A stretch of 46,873 nucleotides of DNA from Gammaproteobacteria bacterium (lineage in GTDB: Bacteria > Pseudomonadota > Gammaproteobacteria > Thiohalomonadales > Thiohalomonadaceae), in NCBI GenBank assembly GCA_023228645.1, contig JALOAT010000030.1, positions 1 through 46,873 on the forward strand, given 5' to 3'. The position numbers and the translations under genes are program-made. This document shows positions 32,231-40,132 of the stretch, in pieces (position 1 is the stretch's first letter; each line of letters begins with the position of its first letter). A model generated the notes under the pieces. The model saw only the letters and a program-made list of their open reading frames with translations, had not been told where the DNA came from and searched no databases.

Positions 32231-33622
32231 TTACTTGTGGGCGGTGGCCTTGATGCCGAGCGCGTCGCGCCAGCCCGGGTAGATCTTGTCGGCGTCGGCC
32301 TGGAAGCTCTCGAAGGCGCCCTTGAGTTCCGGGTGCTCCTTCGCGTAGTCGACCAGGTTGATGCCCTTCTGCCACGCGTCCTGGGCCTGGCGCAGGGACT
32401 TGGCACCGGCGGTGCCGCCGTCCTTGTGACCGAAGGCGCCGCCGCCGGAGGTCTGGATCACGTTGGAGTGGCCCAGGTTGTCGAAGAAGCCCGGCAGACG
32501 CAGGGCGTTCATGCCGCCGGAGATGATGGGCGTGGTGGCCTTCATGCCCAGCCACTCCTGGTGGAAGTACGGGCCGTCCGCGCTGTCGCGCTCCAGCATG
32601 TAGGCGATGTTCTTGTCCTTGGCGTCGCCTTCCATCTTGCCGTAGCCCATGGTGCCGGTGTGGATGCCGGAGGCGCCGGACAGGCGGCTCATCTTGCAGT
32701 GCACGAAGGCGGTGTAGCCGCGCTTCGCGGACGGCGAGGTGACGGCGCCGTGGCCCGCACGGTGGTAGTGCAGGAACTGGTTGGGGAAGTAGCGGCGGCA
32801 GGTGGTGATGGCGGTCGGGCCGGCCACGTAGCCGTCCACCAGGAAGGCCACGTGGGAGGCGTTCTCGGCGAAGGTCTCGAGGATGTATTCGCCGCGGGCG
32901 ATCATCTCGAACGGGTCGTCGGCGGTGATGTTGGCGGAGAACAGCTTGGCCTCGCCGGTCTCGTCCTGGGCGCGCTTCATGGCGTCAGCCACCAGACGCA
33001 TGGTTTCCTTCAGGGGTGCGAACACCTGATTGCCCTGCGGCTCGTCGTTCTTGATGAAGTCGCCGCCCAGCCAGAACTGATGGCAGGCGTCCGCGAAGGG
33101 CTTGGGACGCAGGCCGAGCTTGGGCTTGATGATGGTGCCGACCACCATGCCGCCGTTGACCATGGGGCGGCCGAGCACGCGCCACATGTCTTCGATGTTC
33201 ATGGCCGGGCCGTCGAACAGCTGCAGGTACTTGGGCGGCACGTAGAAGTCGTACATCTTGGCGTACTCGACGTCGCCCATGCCTTGGTTGTTACCGATGG
33301 TCAAGGTGAGGAACGAGGCGAGCATGGCGCGGCCGTCGATGATGTTGCGGTCGAACAGCTCGATGGGGTAGGCGATCTTCGTCAGCTCCTTGGCCTCGTC
33401 GATCTCGTACACCAGGGCGTCGACACCGCGGGTGAAATCGTCGGTGGTGCACACTTCCACATTGGTGCCGGTGGAGGACTCGGCGGCGAAGTGGGCGGCG
33501 GTCGACAGGTAGTCGTAGCCGGCCTTGGGCTTCATGATGTAGGCGCACAGCACGTGGCGGCCGCCCTTGATGAGATCAGCTTCCTTGAGGTCAAGGCGCG
33601 CGTAGCGGTTCGACTGGTCCAT
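32231..33622 (-). CDS. cbbM: Form II ribulose-1,5-bisphosphate carboxylase/oxygenase
   Basis: CO2-fixing enzyme of the Calvin cycle, form II (no small subunit). From the ATG at 33622 the protein has 463 residues, and active-site numbering coincides with the R. rubrum enzyme: Asn111 (IGNNQG), Lys166 (GTIIKPKLG), carbamylated Lys191 with Asp193 and Glu194 (GGDFIKNDEP), His287/Arg288 (HYHRAGHG), His321 and loop-6 Lys329 (GYGKMEG). All catalytic residues are intact. A GTG three codons upstream is a less likely start. It is monocistronic by its terminator. Form II enzymes favour high CO2 and low O2; CbbQO downstream is the matching activase. No cbbR, carboxysome or form I genes are in the window. 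Confidence 0.98.
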   Translation of the reverse strand: MDQSNRYARLDLKEADLIKGGRHVLCAYIMKPKAGYDYLSTAAHFAAESSTGTNVEVCTTDDFTRGVDALVYEIDEAKELTKIAYPIELFDRNIIDGRAMLASFLTLTIGNNQGMGDVEYAKMYDFYVPPKYLQLFDGPAMNIEDMWRVLGRPMVNGGMVVGTIIKPKLGLRPKPFADACHQFWLGGDFIKNDEPQGNQVFAPLKETMRLVADAMKRAQDETGEAKLFSANITADDPFEMIARGEYILETFAENASHVAFLVDGYVAGPTAITTCRRYFPNQFLHYHRAGHGAVTSPSAKRGYTAFVHCKMSRLSGASGIHTGTMGYGKMEGDAKDKNIAYMLERDSADGPYFHQEWLGMKATTPIISGGMNALRLPGFFDNLGHSNVIQTSGGGAFGHKDGGTAGAKSLRQAQDAWQKGINLVDYAKEHPELKGAFESFQADADKIYPGWRDALGIKATAHK

Positions 33623-33712
33623 TGATTCCACCCTTGTTTGTCGTAAAAGGAAATCGGCTTGCGTCGGGGCCGGCCCGTGCCGGGAAGGGCCCTTGGCTTC
33701 GTTGAGGGAAAG

Positions 33713-33765
33713 AGTATACGGGTTAGGTTTATAAGGCCACTTCGATATTTTAATGGTGTTTATAA
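33713..33765 (-). promoter_or_regulatory. Candidate cbbM promoter and CbbR-type operator
   Basis: On the minus strand, TATACT (33718-33713) is a good -10 with no recognisable -35, as expected for an activated promoter; the leader would be about 85 bases. Two direct copies of TTATAAAC (33765-33758 and 33734-33727) lie 31 bases apart, three helical turns, and the upstream copy is part of TAA-N7-TAA, fitting the LysR-type CbbR half-site TNA-N7-TNA. Confidence 0.4.
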
Positions 33766-33773
33766 CGGATCAT

Positions 33774-34184
33774 TTATGCATCGCGGGGCGTCCGGCGGAA
33801 CGGCACCAGTTGTGCCTGCGGGCCCGACACGCGTTGCCCGAGGAGCAGGGCTTGCAGGCGGCGATCCACCTCGGCGAGCACGTTGCGCCGCACCACCTGC
33901 GCATAAGCGTGGTAGAGCAGGATGCTGCACTGGACCGGGGCGTGGAGCCCGGAGCGACGCCGGTCGAACTGGGTCCAGGCCATGAGCGGCAGGTCCTCCA
34001 AATGCCGGTCGGTGAGTACCCAGGCGCGGCGATCCAGCGACACGGCCAGCCCCCGCGAGCCCAGTACCAGTTCGTGCGGTGCGCCGTTGCGGGCGAGCAC
34101 CAGGCGGACGCGGTTGTACTGGGCCGCATCCACTGTTGCCGAAAAGGACTTGATGACGGGGACATTCGGCAGACCTGGCTTCAT
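33774..34184 (-). CDS. Unrecognised protein, paralogue 1 of 3 upstream of cbbM
   Basis: A 136-residue protein I do not recognise. It shares with the genes at 34705 and 35155 a core pattern: YN-x3-L-x-L-x-R, then W-x4-DR-x-L-x3-P-x2-AW-x2-F, APV-x-C and HAYA. Here these read YNRVRLVLAR, AWVLTDRHLEDLPLMAWTQF, APVQCSILLYHAYA. No signal peptide or membrane helix. The conserved Cys and His could be functional. The ATG at 34184 follows GGGAGG at good distance. It lies directly upstream of cbbM (about 150 bases) in the same direction, so a link to RuBisCO is possible but not shown. Confidence 0.75.
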   Translation of the reverse strand: MKPGLPNVPVIKSFSATVDAAQYNRVRLVLARNGAPHELVLGSRGLAVSLDRRAWVLTDRHLEDLPLMAWTQFDRRRSGLHAPVQCSILLYHAYAQVVRRNVLAEVDRRLQALLLGQRVSGPQAQLVPFRRTPRDA

Positions 34185-34290
34185 ACAAACCTCCCGGGGA
34201 CCTTGGGATGTATAGACAGGGGCTTGATGGCGGTCAATTTCCCGGCGAATCCGCGCGTCTTCCGCACTACCTACCTGTTCGTTCGGCCGC

Positions 34291-34573
34291 TCAGCGCGTC
34301 AGACTCATGAACAGGGCAGGCAGACGTTCGGGCAGGTGCTGCACGTGATCGTCCGCGGTGTAGTGCCTGGGCCCGAACAGGCGTGAGACGTAACCATCCG
34401 CCTGCGGGTCCAAGGTAAGACCGTAGGTGGTCACGCCGCGCGTCGCCAATTCCCCCACGGCGCGCCGGGTGTCGTGGCGCGATCTCGTTACCGACGGCGC
34501 GGTAGTACGGCTCCTGCTCGATCAGGAATTGGTTGATTTCGTTGAGTGCTGTCTTGGATGGCAGCACGGACAT
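34291..34573 (-). pseudogene. Fossil of a second cbbQ-cbbO pair (cbbQ start joined to cbbO end)
   Basis: From the ATG at 34573, 31 codons match the CbbQ N-terminus (INQFLIEQEPYYRAVGNEI, compare KAPYYEVQGDEV in the intact gene). At about 34480 the sequence switches, in another frame, to a perfect CbbO C-terminus: 62 residues with RRAVGELATRGVTTYGLTLD, YVSRLFGP and HLPERLPALFMSLTR to a TGA at 34291. A single deletion of the rest of cbbQ and cbbO explains this. The residues differ from the intact copies, so it was a separate, diverged cbbQO cassette next to cbbM. Neither half can encode a working protein. Confidence 0.9.
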
Positions 34574-34589
34574 GGTGACGTTTTCCACG

Positions 34590-34664
34590 GCGTGTCACGT
34601 AGGCGCTGCGCACCAACGTGACCTTCGCTCTCGCCGTAGGTCACGTTGCGAAGCTACGTGACGT
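34590..34664. repeat. Inverted repeat, 'GTAGGTCACGTTG' family, copy 2
   Basis: Left: GTGTCACGTAGGCGCTGCGC and CCAACGTGACC; right: CGTAGGTCACGTTGCGAAGC and TACGTGACG. It matches the repeat at 17410-17494. It lies just before the cbbQO fossil, between two of the three paralogues. A degenerate piece occurs near 43326. Confidence 0.7.
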
Positions 34665-34704
34665 CTTACGGTGCTTGTCACGACCGGGAATGGGCGTTCA
34701 ACAG

Positions 34705-35106
34705 TCACCGGTCACGTCTCACCCGCCAGCGCAGCACCCGGGTGTGGCCGCGCACATCCTCGCGCAAGGCGTCGTCGAGGCGACGGGCCACGTCGGTCAG
34801 GGCCTGGCGGCCGACCACGCGGGCGTAGGCGTGATAGCAGATGATTTGGCAGCGCACCGGGGCGTAGGGGCCGCGGCGCTCGCCGCGGGCGAAGCGGGTC
34901 CACGCCATCAGGGGCATGTTGTCGAGGCGGCGGTCACTGCACAACCAGAGGTCGTGCTCCAGGAGGATATCGAGGTCGCGGGCGCCCAGGCGCACCAGCT
35001 GCGGGGCGCCGAAGCGTACCAGGGCGAGGTGGATGAGGTTGTACTCGAACGCATCGACCGAGGCGCTGTGGTTGGACAGGATCGGTGCATCGGGTAATCG
35101 GATCAT
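34705..35106 (-). CDS. Unrecognised protein, paralogue 2 of 3 upstream of cbbM
   Basis: A 133-residue member of the same family as 33774 and 35155, with YNLIHLALVR, LWLCSDRRLDNMPLMAWTRF, APVRCQIICYHAYA and a basic tail. Its Cys and HAYA are conserved. The ATG at 35106 is used; a GTG at 35115 is an alternative. It starts 48 bases after paralogue 3 and is separated from paralogue 1 by the repeat and the cbbQO fossil. Function unknown; no membrane helix or known catalytic motif. Confidence 0.72.
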   Translation of the reverse strand: MIRLPDAPILSNHSASVDAFEYNLIHLALVRFGAPQLVRLGARDLDILLEHDLWLCSDRRLDNMPLMAWTRFARGERRGPYAPVRCQIICYHAYARVVGRQALTDVARRLDDALREDVRGHTRVLRWRVRRDR

Positions 35107-35154
35107 GATGCGCACCCCGGTTTCGGTAACGCATAGCCCGGGGGTGCTGGGTGG

Positions 35155-35568
35155 TCAACGGCGGATAAGCGGAAGGGGTGTGACGCGCTTTTTCAGAGGC
35201 CGCTGGGCGCGCACCAGGCGTTCGGCGAGGATCACCGCCACGTCCTGCAACAGCGTGCCCACGATGAGCCCGGCATAGGCGTGGAAGAAGCGCAGGCGGC
35301 AGGGCACGGGCGCGTGCAGGGCCAGGCGCCCGTGCACCTGGAAGTCGGTCCAGGCGAGCACCGGCAGATCATCGAGGGTGCGATCCACGCACACCCAGGC
35401 CTCGTCGCTCAGCAGCATGTCGAGCCCGCGCAGGTGCGGCAGCGGAAAACGCAACGGATTGTCCAGCCGCGCCAGGGCGAGACGGACGCGGTTGTAGTGC
35501 TTGGCCGCGACCACCGAGTCCATCACTTTCAGGGCCGGGACACTGTGAAGGCGGGTTTCCACAATCAT
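35155..35568 (-). CDS. Unrecognised protein, paralogue 3 of 3 upstream of cbbM
   Basis: A 137-residue family member, the most diverged: YNRVRLALAR, AWVCVDRTLDDLPVLAWTDF, APVPCRLRFFHAYA. The tail is rich in Arg/Lys (RAQRPLKKRV). The ATG at 35568 is preferred over a GTG at 35571. It is the first of the leftward series; about 85 bases separate it from the FadL gene stop, where a -10-like CATAAT is visible but no clear -35. Function unknown. Confidence 0.72.
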   Translation of the reverse strand: MIVETRLHSVPALKVMDSVVAAKHYNRVRLALARLDNPLRFPLPHLRGLDMLLSDEAWVCVDRTLDDLPVLAWTDFQVHGRLALHAPVPCRLRFFHAYAGLIVGTLLQDVAVILAERLVRAQRPLKKRVTPLPLIRR

Positions 35569-35657
35569 CACCCCACGGACCGAATGTTTGCCGTTCCCCC
35601 TGAAACAATTATGGTCCGGGCAGTAATCTTCGCCTGGGCTGATAGGAAAAAATCCCG

Positions 35658-36908
35658 TCAGAAACGCCAGTTGCCCTGTACGCTGAGCAGTTCACTGCGG
35701 GCGTCGTACTCGCCTTCCAGACGGTGATTGAGTGCGTCCACGGCCGTGATGCCCATGTCGGGCAGCAGCACCCGCGCGTAACTGACGTCCAGCGAGAAAT
35801 CGTCGGACCGTGCGTAATTGAAGCCGAGCGCATACATGCGGCGCGGGCCATCGGGTGAGCGCGGCGCGCGGTGTTCCCGGTCGGGCACCGCGCCCTCCTC
35901 ATCGGACACTCCGAGGCGCAGGCGCCAGCGTTCGTTCACGTCCCAGGCCAGACCGAGCCCGAAGCGCCACACGTCCTGCCAGTTTTGGGGCGAGACCGCA
36001 TCCGGCAGGCCGTTGTCGAAGCTCACGCGCAGTTCCTGGAAGCGGCTCCAGCGCGTCCAGGTGGCGTCGGCGAGCAGGGTCAGCGACGGATTGGCGCGGT
36101 GGGCAAGACTGAGGCTCACCACCTCGGGCAGGTGCACGGTGACTCGGCCGCCACTGTCGGTCAGATGAGCGGTGAACGGGCTGGCGGGGACACCGGAGAA
36201 ATCCGACTCACCTTCAATGTCGTGACGCACGTCGGAGTGGTACACCGCGCCAAGACGTGTTGCCTCGCTCGCATCCCAGGTGAAGCCCAGGCTGAAGCCG
36301 ACGGCCACGTTGTCGCCACTGAGTGTCTGCTGTGCGTCGCCCAACGGTCCGAGATCCACCGCCTGGCGCAGCTCCGCATCCAGGTACTGAACATCGACGG
36401 TAGCACCCACGCTGAAGCGGTCGTTCACGCGCAGGGCCATGGCCGGGCTCAGGTTCACGGCTTTCAGATCCGTGTACAGGGAGTGGTAACGGCCACGCCA
36501 ATCCGTGTCGTAGTCGGAGAAGGTACCGAACGGCGCGTAGATGCCAAGGCCCAGGCGCAGGTCCGGGGTGGGCGCATCCATGTAATAGAGGTTCGGCGCG
36601 AGCGTGGTGCTGCTGATGTCGGTCGTATCCGGGCCCGCCACGTTCGAGTTCTGCTCGTGGTAAGTGGCCTCGCTGTGGATCACGTGCGCCGCCAGGGACA
36701 GCCGGCTGCCATCCAAATGCGCGAGGCCGGCGGGATTGTTGTAAAGGCTGGAGGGGTCCTCGGCGAAGGCCGCGGTGCCGGCGAAGGCATAGCCCAGCGC
36801 GCTGACGCTCTTGTCGCTGAGCGCGAACCCGGCCGCAGAGGCCATGTCGGGCACAAAAAGAAAGAGGGCGGGCCAGAGCGCCGGGGCGCGGACGGGGAGG
36901 CGTCGCAT
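35658..36908 (-). CDS. FadL/OmpP1-family outer-membrane transporter
   Basis: A 416-residue beta-barrel precursor: signal peptide to about ASA (residue 25), then the FadL N-terminal hatch sequence AGFALSDKSVSALGYAFAGTAAFAEDPSS with YNNPAGLAHLDG, a clear mark of the family. Alternating beta strands follow and the protein ends with an aromatic residue (NWRF), as needed for barrel insertion. FadL-type proteins admit hydrophobic compounds such as long-chain fatty acids or aromatics; the substrate is unknown. It ends 90 bases before the first of the three paralogues in the same direction. Confidence 0.88.
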   Translation of the reverse strand: MRRLPVRAPALWPALFLFVPDMASAAGFALSDKSVSALGYAFAGTAAFAEDPSSLYNNPAGLAHLDGSRLSLAAHVIHSEATYHEQNSNVAGPDTTDISSTTLAPNLYYMDAPTPDLRLGLGIYAPFGTFSDYDTDWRGRYHSLYTDLKAVNLSPAMALRVNDRFSVGATVDVQYLDAELRQAVDLGPLGDAQQTLSGDNVAVGFSLGFTWDASEATRLGAVYHSDVRHDIEGESDFSGVPASPFTAHLTDSGGRVTVHLPEVVSLSLAHRANPSLTLLADATWTRWSRFQELRVSFDNGLPDAVSPQNWQDVWRFGLGLAWDVNERWRLRLGVSDEEGAVPDREHRAPRSPDGPRRMYALGFNYARSDDFSLDVSYARVLLPDMGITAVDALNHRLEGEYDARSELLSVQGNWRF

Positions 36909-36997
36909 GAGGGTTTCCCGCGGGAGGTTGGTCGGAAAAGGCGTACATTTGGCCCGGGCATCGGGAAGGTGTCAAGCCAATGCTATGCTTCGCCCCC

Positions 36998-37486
36998 ATG
37001 CTGAAACGCCTCGATTCACCCCTGTTCGACGAACTTGCCGCACGCGCCCGCAGCGCCGCGCGCGGGCGCACCAACGAGAACCTGCACGCCGGGCCGGATG
37101 ACCCGGTGCAGCGATTTTTGAACGCCATCGAACCCGGCAGTTACGTGTGCCCGCATCGCCATACGCAGCCGCCCAAGTGGGAATTGTTCGTCGCCCTGGC
37201 GGGTGCTGCCTTGGTGCTCATCTTCGACGAGCACGGCACCGTGCTCGGCCGCGAGCAGGTGGCGGCCGCGGGTCCGCTGCGCGGCCTGGAGATCCCGCCG
37301 GGCGTGTGGCACACCATCGCGGCACTCGCGCCCGGCACGGTGCTGCTGGAGCTGAAACCCGGCCCCTACCAGGCCATTTCGGACAAGGATTTCGCGCCCT
37401 GGGCGCCACGCGAGGGCGCGCCTGCGGCGGCGGGTTTCGCCCGCTGGATGGTCACGGCGTGCATCGGCGAGCGTTTCGCCCTCTGA
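36998..37486 (+). CDS. wbuC: WbuC-family cupin metalloprotein
   Basis: A 162-residue cupin of the WbuC type, starting MLKRLDSPLFDELAARARS, with RGRTNENLHAGPDDPVQRFL, the metal-site cluster CPHRHTQPPKWELF (two His and a Glu), and GLEIPPGVWHTIAAL (third His). WbuC proteins occur near polysaccharide genes in some bacteria but their reaction is unknown. The ATG at 36998 was preferred over 36980 because it matches the family start. It diverges from the FadL gene. Confidence 0.85.
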   Translation: MLKRLDSPLFDELAARARSAARGRTNENLHAGPDDPVQRFLNAIEPGSYVCPHRHTQPPKWELFVALAGAALVLIFDEHGTVLGREQVAAAGPLRGLEIPPGVWHTIAALAPGTVLLELKPGPYQAISDKDFAPWAPREGAPAAAGFARWMVTACIGERFAL

Positions 37487-37544
37487 TTCGCGTGGCATAA
37501 TTGCGCCCCCCGGGCACCCTGCCCGCATTTCCTTCATACCCCCC

Positions 37545-38279
37545 ATGGAATTCCTGCTCGACCCGCAGATCTGGGCCAGCCTTCTCACGCTTACCGCGCT
37601 GGAGATCGTGCTCGGCATCGACAACCTGGTTTTCATTTCCATCATTTCCTCGCGCCTGCCTGCCCACCAGCAGGCGGCGGCGCGCCGCGGCGGTCTCGCC
37701 CTGGCGGTAGTCACCCGCCTCATGCTGCTGGCCACCATCGCCTGGCTGGCGGGCGTCACGGCACCCTTGTTCCACCTGGGCGAGCACGCGGTCTCGCTGC
37801 GCGACATCGTGTTGCTCACGGGCGGGATGTTCCTGCTCGCCAAGGGCACCACCGAAATCCACGCCACGGTGGAAGGCGTCGAAGAAGAGATGCGCGAAGT
37901 GAAGGTGAGCAGCTTCGGCTGGGTGATCGTGCAGATCGCCGTCCTGGACATCGTGTTCTCCCTGGACAGCGTCATCACCGCCGTGGGCATGGCCCAGCAC
38001 CTGTCCGTGATGGCCGCGGCCATCATCATCGCGGTGATCATCATGATCTTCGCCGCGGAGCCCCTCAGCCGTTTCATCAACGAGCACCTCTCCATCAAGA
38101 TGCTGGCACTCAGCTTCCTTATTTTGGTGGGCATGGCGTTGGTGGCAGAAGGTGCCGGTTTCCATGTGCCGAAGGGCTACCTCTACTTCGCGATAGCCTT
38201 CTCCACGGGCGTCGAGGCACTCAATCTCATCGCCCACAAGCGACGCCGCGCACGGGCGGCGGTCGAGGCGGCCAACTAA
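37545..38279 (+). CDS. TerC-family integral membrane protein
   Basis: A 244-residue protein with about seven to eight helices. The TerC signatures ALEIVLGIDNLVFISIIS (helix 1) and IVFSLDSVITAVGM (mid protein) carry the conserved acidic residues in membrane helices. Family members export manganese or other metal ions, in some cases to load exported metalloenzymes. The upstream gap of 58 bases is too short for a yybP-ykoY riboswitch. It is 58 bases after the WbuC gene and followed by a repeat. Confidence 0.9.
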   Translation: MEFLLDPQIWASLLTLTALEIVLGIDNLVFISIISSRLPAHQQAAARRGGLALAVVTRLMLLATIAWLAGVTAPLFHLGEHAVSLRDIVLLTGGMFLLAKGTTEIHATVEGVEEEMREVKVSSFGWVIVQIAVLDIVFSLDSVITAVGMAQHLSVMAAAIIIAVIIMIFAAEPLSRFINEHLSIKMLALSFLILVGMALVAEGAGFHVPKGYLYFAIAFSTGVEALNLIAHKRRRARAAVEAAN

Positions 38280-38287
38280 ACCCACCC

Positions 38288-38380
38288 CCTCGCCAAAACA
38301 CGGAGCGCCAAGGATTGAAGCCGGAGAAGGGTGTTTCCCAGCCCCGGCTTTCCTTGGGATCCTGGCGTCTTGGCGAGAGG
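38288..38380. repeat. Intercistronic palindromic repeat, 'CGCAGAGACGCAGAG'-related, copy 4
   Basis: CCTCGCCAAAACACGGAGCG on the left pairs with CCTGGCGTCTTGGCGAGAGG on the right, with CCAAGGA/TCCTTGG inside. It lies between terC and the next rightward gene. Diverged from copies 1 and 3 in sequence but of the same build. Confidence 0.6.
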
Positions 38381-38482
38381 TACGTGGTTCAAGTTTCGGA
38401 ACTTCGGCCCCCAAACTGTGAGACAGTGCAGGGACGCCTGTTCAGGCCGGACCTAGCATGCGCTCCACCCCCGGAGGGCATG

Positions 38483-38791
38483 ATGGACAGAAAGCCGAAG
38501 CGGCAAGAGCTGGTTGCGCTGGAATATCTGGTCAGCAGCGCCTGTAATTTTCTGGTCGAACTGCACGAAGACGCCTCCGGTGAGTTTCACTTCGAACCGG
38601 CGGACGGCAACATCGCCCGAGGCGTGGGCGAGTTCGAATTGGGCCAGCGTTTTTGGTCCATGTACAACCCCAAGCATTTCGCCGACCCGTTTCAGGCGGC
38701 CATCATGTTCGTGAACGCCTTCCGGGTATGGGAAACCAAGATGAAGGAAGTGGAAGGCCCAAGCGATAAGGCCGACCGCATCCTGCACTGA
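38483..38791 (+). CDS. Small soluble protein of unknown function
   Basis: I do not recognise this 102-residue protein. It starts MDRKPKRQELVALEYLV and is helical, acidic in the middle (HEDASGEFHFEPADGN) and aromatic later (LGQRFWSMYNPKHFADPF). No signal or membrane helix is seen. GGAGG lies five bases before the ATG at 38483; another ATG at 38480 is too near to it. It stands between terC and the SemiSWEET gene, all rightward. Confidence 0.75.
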   Translation: MDRKPKRQELVALEYLVSSACNFLVELHEDASGEFHFEPADGNIARGVGEFELGQRFWSMYNPKHFADPFQAAIMFVNAFRVWETKMKEVEGPSDKADRILH

Positions 38792-38827
38792 TCGACTACC
38801 ATTGGCGCACCCTTCGAATCCGGCGCC

Positions 38828-39085
38828 ATGGATACCCTCAACACCCTCGGCCTCGTCGCCGGCAGCCTCACGACCCTCGCCTTTGTTCCCCAGGTGGTGA
38901 AGATCTGGCGGACACGCTCCGCCGACGACATCTCCACCGTCATGTTCCTGCTGTTCAGCACCGGCGTGTTGCTGTGGCTGCTGTACGGCATCGTCCTGAA
39001 CGCCCTGCCGGTCATCGTCGCCAACGGCGTCACCCTGGTGCTCGCCGTGATGGTGCTGGTGTTGAAGTTCCGCTTCCGCCGCTGA
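38828..39085 (+). CDS. SemiSWEET-type PQ-loop transporter
   Basis: An 85-residue, three-helix half-transporter that works as a dimer. The PQ-loop signature is FVPQVVKIWRTRSADDIS (about 20-37), and a second element WLLYGIVLNALPVIVANG follows, with the Asn typical of the sugar-binding site. SemiSWEETs move sugars or similar solutes along their gradient. The start at 38828 gives the usual family length. Confidence 0.93.
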   Translation: MDTLNTLGLVAGSLTTLAFVPQVVKIWRTRSADDISTVMFLLFSTGVLLWLLYGIVLNALPVIVANGVTLVLAVMVLVLKFRFRR

Positions 39086-39160
39086 ACGCCTGGAGGTGGC
39101 TGCGTCTCGCTGCCGGGTGCCGGCGGGGTCGGCGCCTGCCGAAGCGTCAGCGGCGTCGCC

Positions 39161-40132
39161 TTATTCAGCCGACGGCTGCCGACGTGCGGGGCGGCGAATG
39201 GCGTCCAGCGTGTCGAGGTGGGTGGGCCTGGGCTCCAGCGCCACGGCGCGCTCGGCCAGCGGCAGCGCCTCGGCGATGCGTCCCTGCTCGGCGAGCAGCT
39301 GCGCCAGGTTGTTGAGCGCGGGCGGATAGTCAGGCGCGAGGGCGAGGGCCCGCCGCCAGGCCTGTTCCGCCGCGACCGGCTCATGCATCCCGTATTCCGC
39401 ATTGCCGAGGGCCAGCCAGACCGCGGCGTTACCGGGCCAGCGCACCACGGCGGCGCGATAGGCGGTGCGCGCCACGGACCATGCGCCGAGCGGCTCGAAG
39501 GCGGCCACGCTGCGCAGGAAGGGCTCGGCCTCGGCAGTGTCCGGGACCTGGCCGGGCGGCACGGCCAGCAGCGCCCAGCGCCCGCCGCGCGCCCAGGTGC
39601 GCTCGAAGGTATCCATGGCCACCACGTGACGCCGTTCCCGCCCGGAGCGCAACACGACCACCTGCTCGCCCAGGTCGAAGCCCACCACCACCGCGTAATG
39701 CCAGCGGGGAAACCCGTCCAGGGAAAGATTCTGCAATACCAGCACGGGCCGGCCCGTGCTCACTTCCGCGAGCAGGTCCAGAAGGCGCGGCGCGAGCACG
39801 TAGGGCACCTGCCCCTGGCGGCGCGTGGCGGCGATGAGTTCCAGCTGAAGACTGCCTGCACGGCCGGGAATAAAGACCTGCCGCGTCAGGGTATCCGGAT
39901 GAATCGCAGCGCCGGCGTGGGTCAACACCGTCGCCAGCGCCGCCGGGCCACACTGCAAGGCCTGTTGTGGAAAAAAGGGCACCGCATCGATCTCCATGCG
40001 CTGCGGCAATTGTGCCGGGGGCGCCGCCAGGAGGTGGCGGGTCTGCGGGGCGCCGGCGCAGCCGGCCAGCAGCGCCATGACAAGCAGCGCCAACGGAGGG
40101 TGCCAGGGTGCGCGCCGCCTCGACGTACTCAC
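39161..40132 (-). CDS. C39-like cysteine peptidase lipoprotein with TPR domain (PA2778 type)
   Basis: A 323-residue lipoprotein: signal peptide with lipobox LLAGCAG (Cys near 25), a papain-like C39 fold with catalytic Cys in QQALQCGPAALATVL (about 61) and His in GFPRWHYAVVVGF (about 145), then TPR helices (about 215-305). This architecture matches the PA2778-type family (from memory), usually followed by a PA2779-type membrane protein; that partner is absent here. It overlaps the MIP18 gene by four bases (ATGA), so both are coupled. Substrate unknown. Confidence 0.82.
   Translation of the reverse strand: MSTSRRRAPWHPPLALLVMALLAGCAGAPQTRHLLAAPPAQLPQRMEIDAVPFFPQQALQCGPAALATVLTHAGAAIHPDTLTRQVFIPGRAGSLQLELIAATRRQGQVPYVLAPRLLDLLAEVSTGRPVLVLQNLSLDGFPRWHYAVVVGFDLGEQVVVLRSGRERRHVVAMDTFERTWARGGRWALLAVPPGQVPDTAEAEPFLRSVAAFEPLGAWSVARTAYRAAVVRWPGNAAVWLALGNAEYGMHEPVAAEQAWRRALALAPDYPPALNNLAQLLAEQGRIAEALPLAERAVALEPRPTHLDTLDAIRRPARRQPSAE

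Noticed and set aside
37487..37544. Manganese (yybP-ykoY) riboswitch before terC
   Set aside because: Only 58 bases lie between the genes and none of the conserved riboswitch segments is visible.
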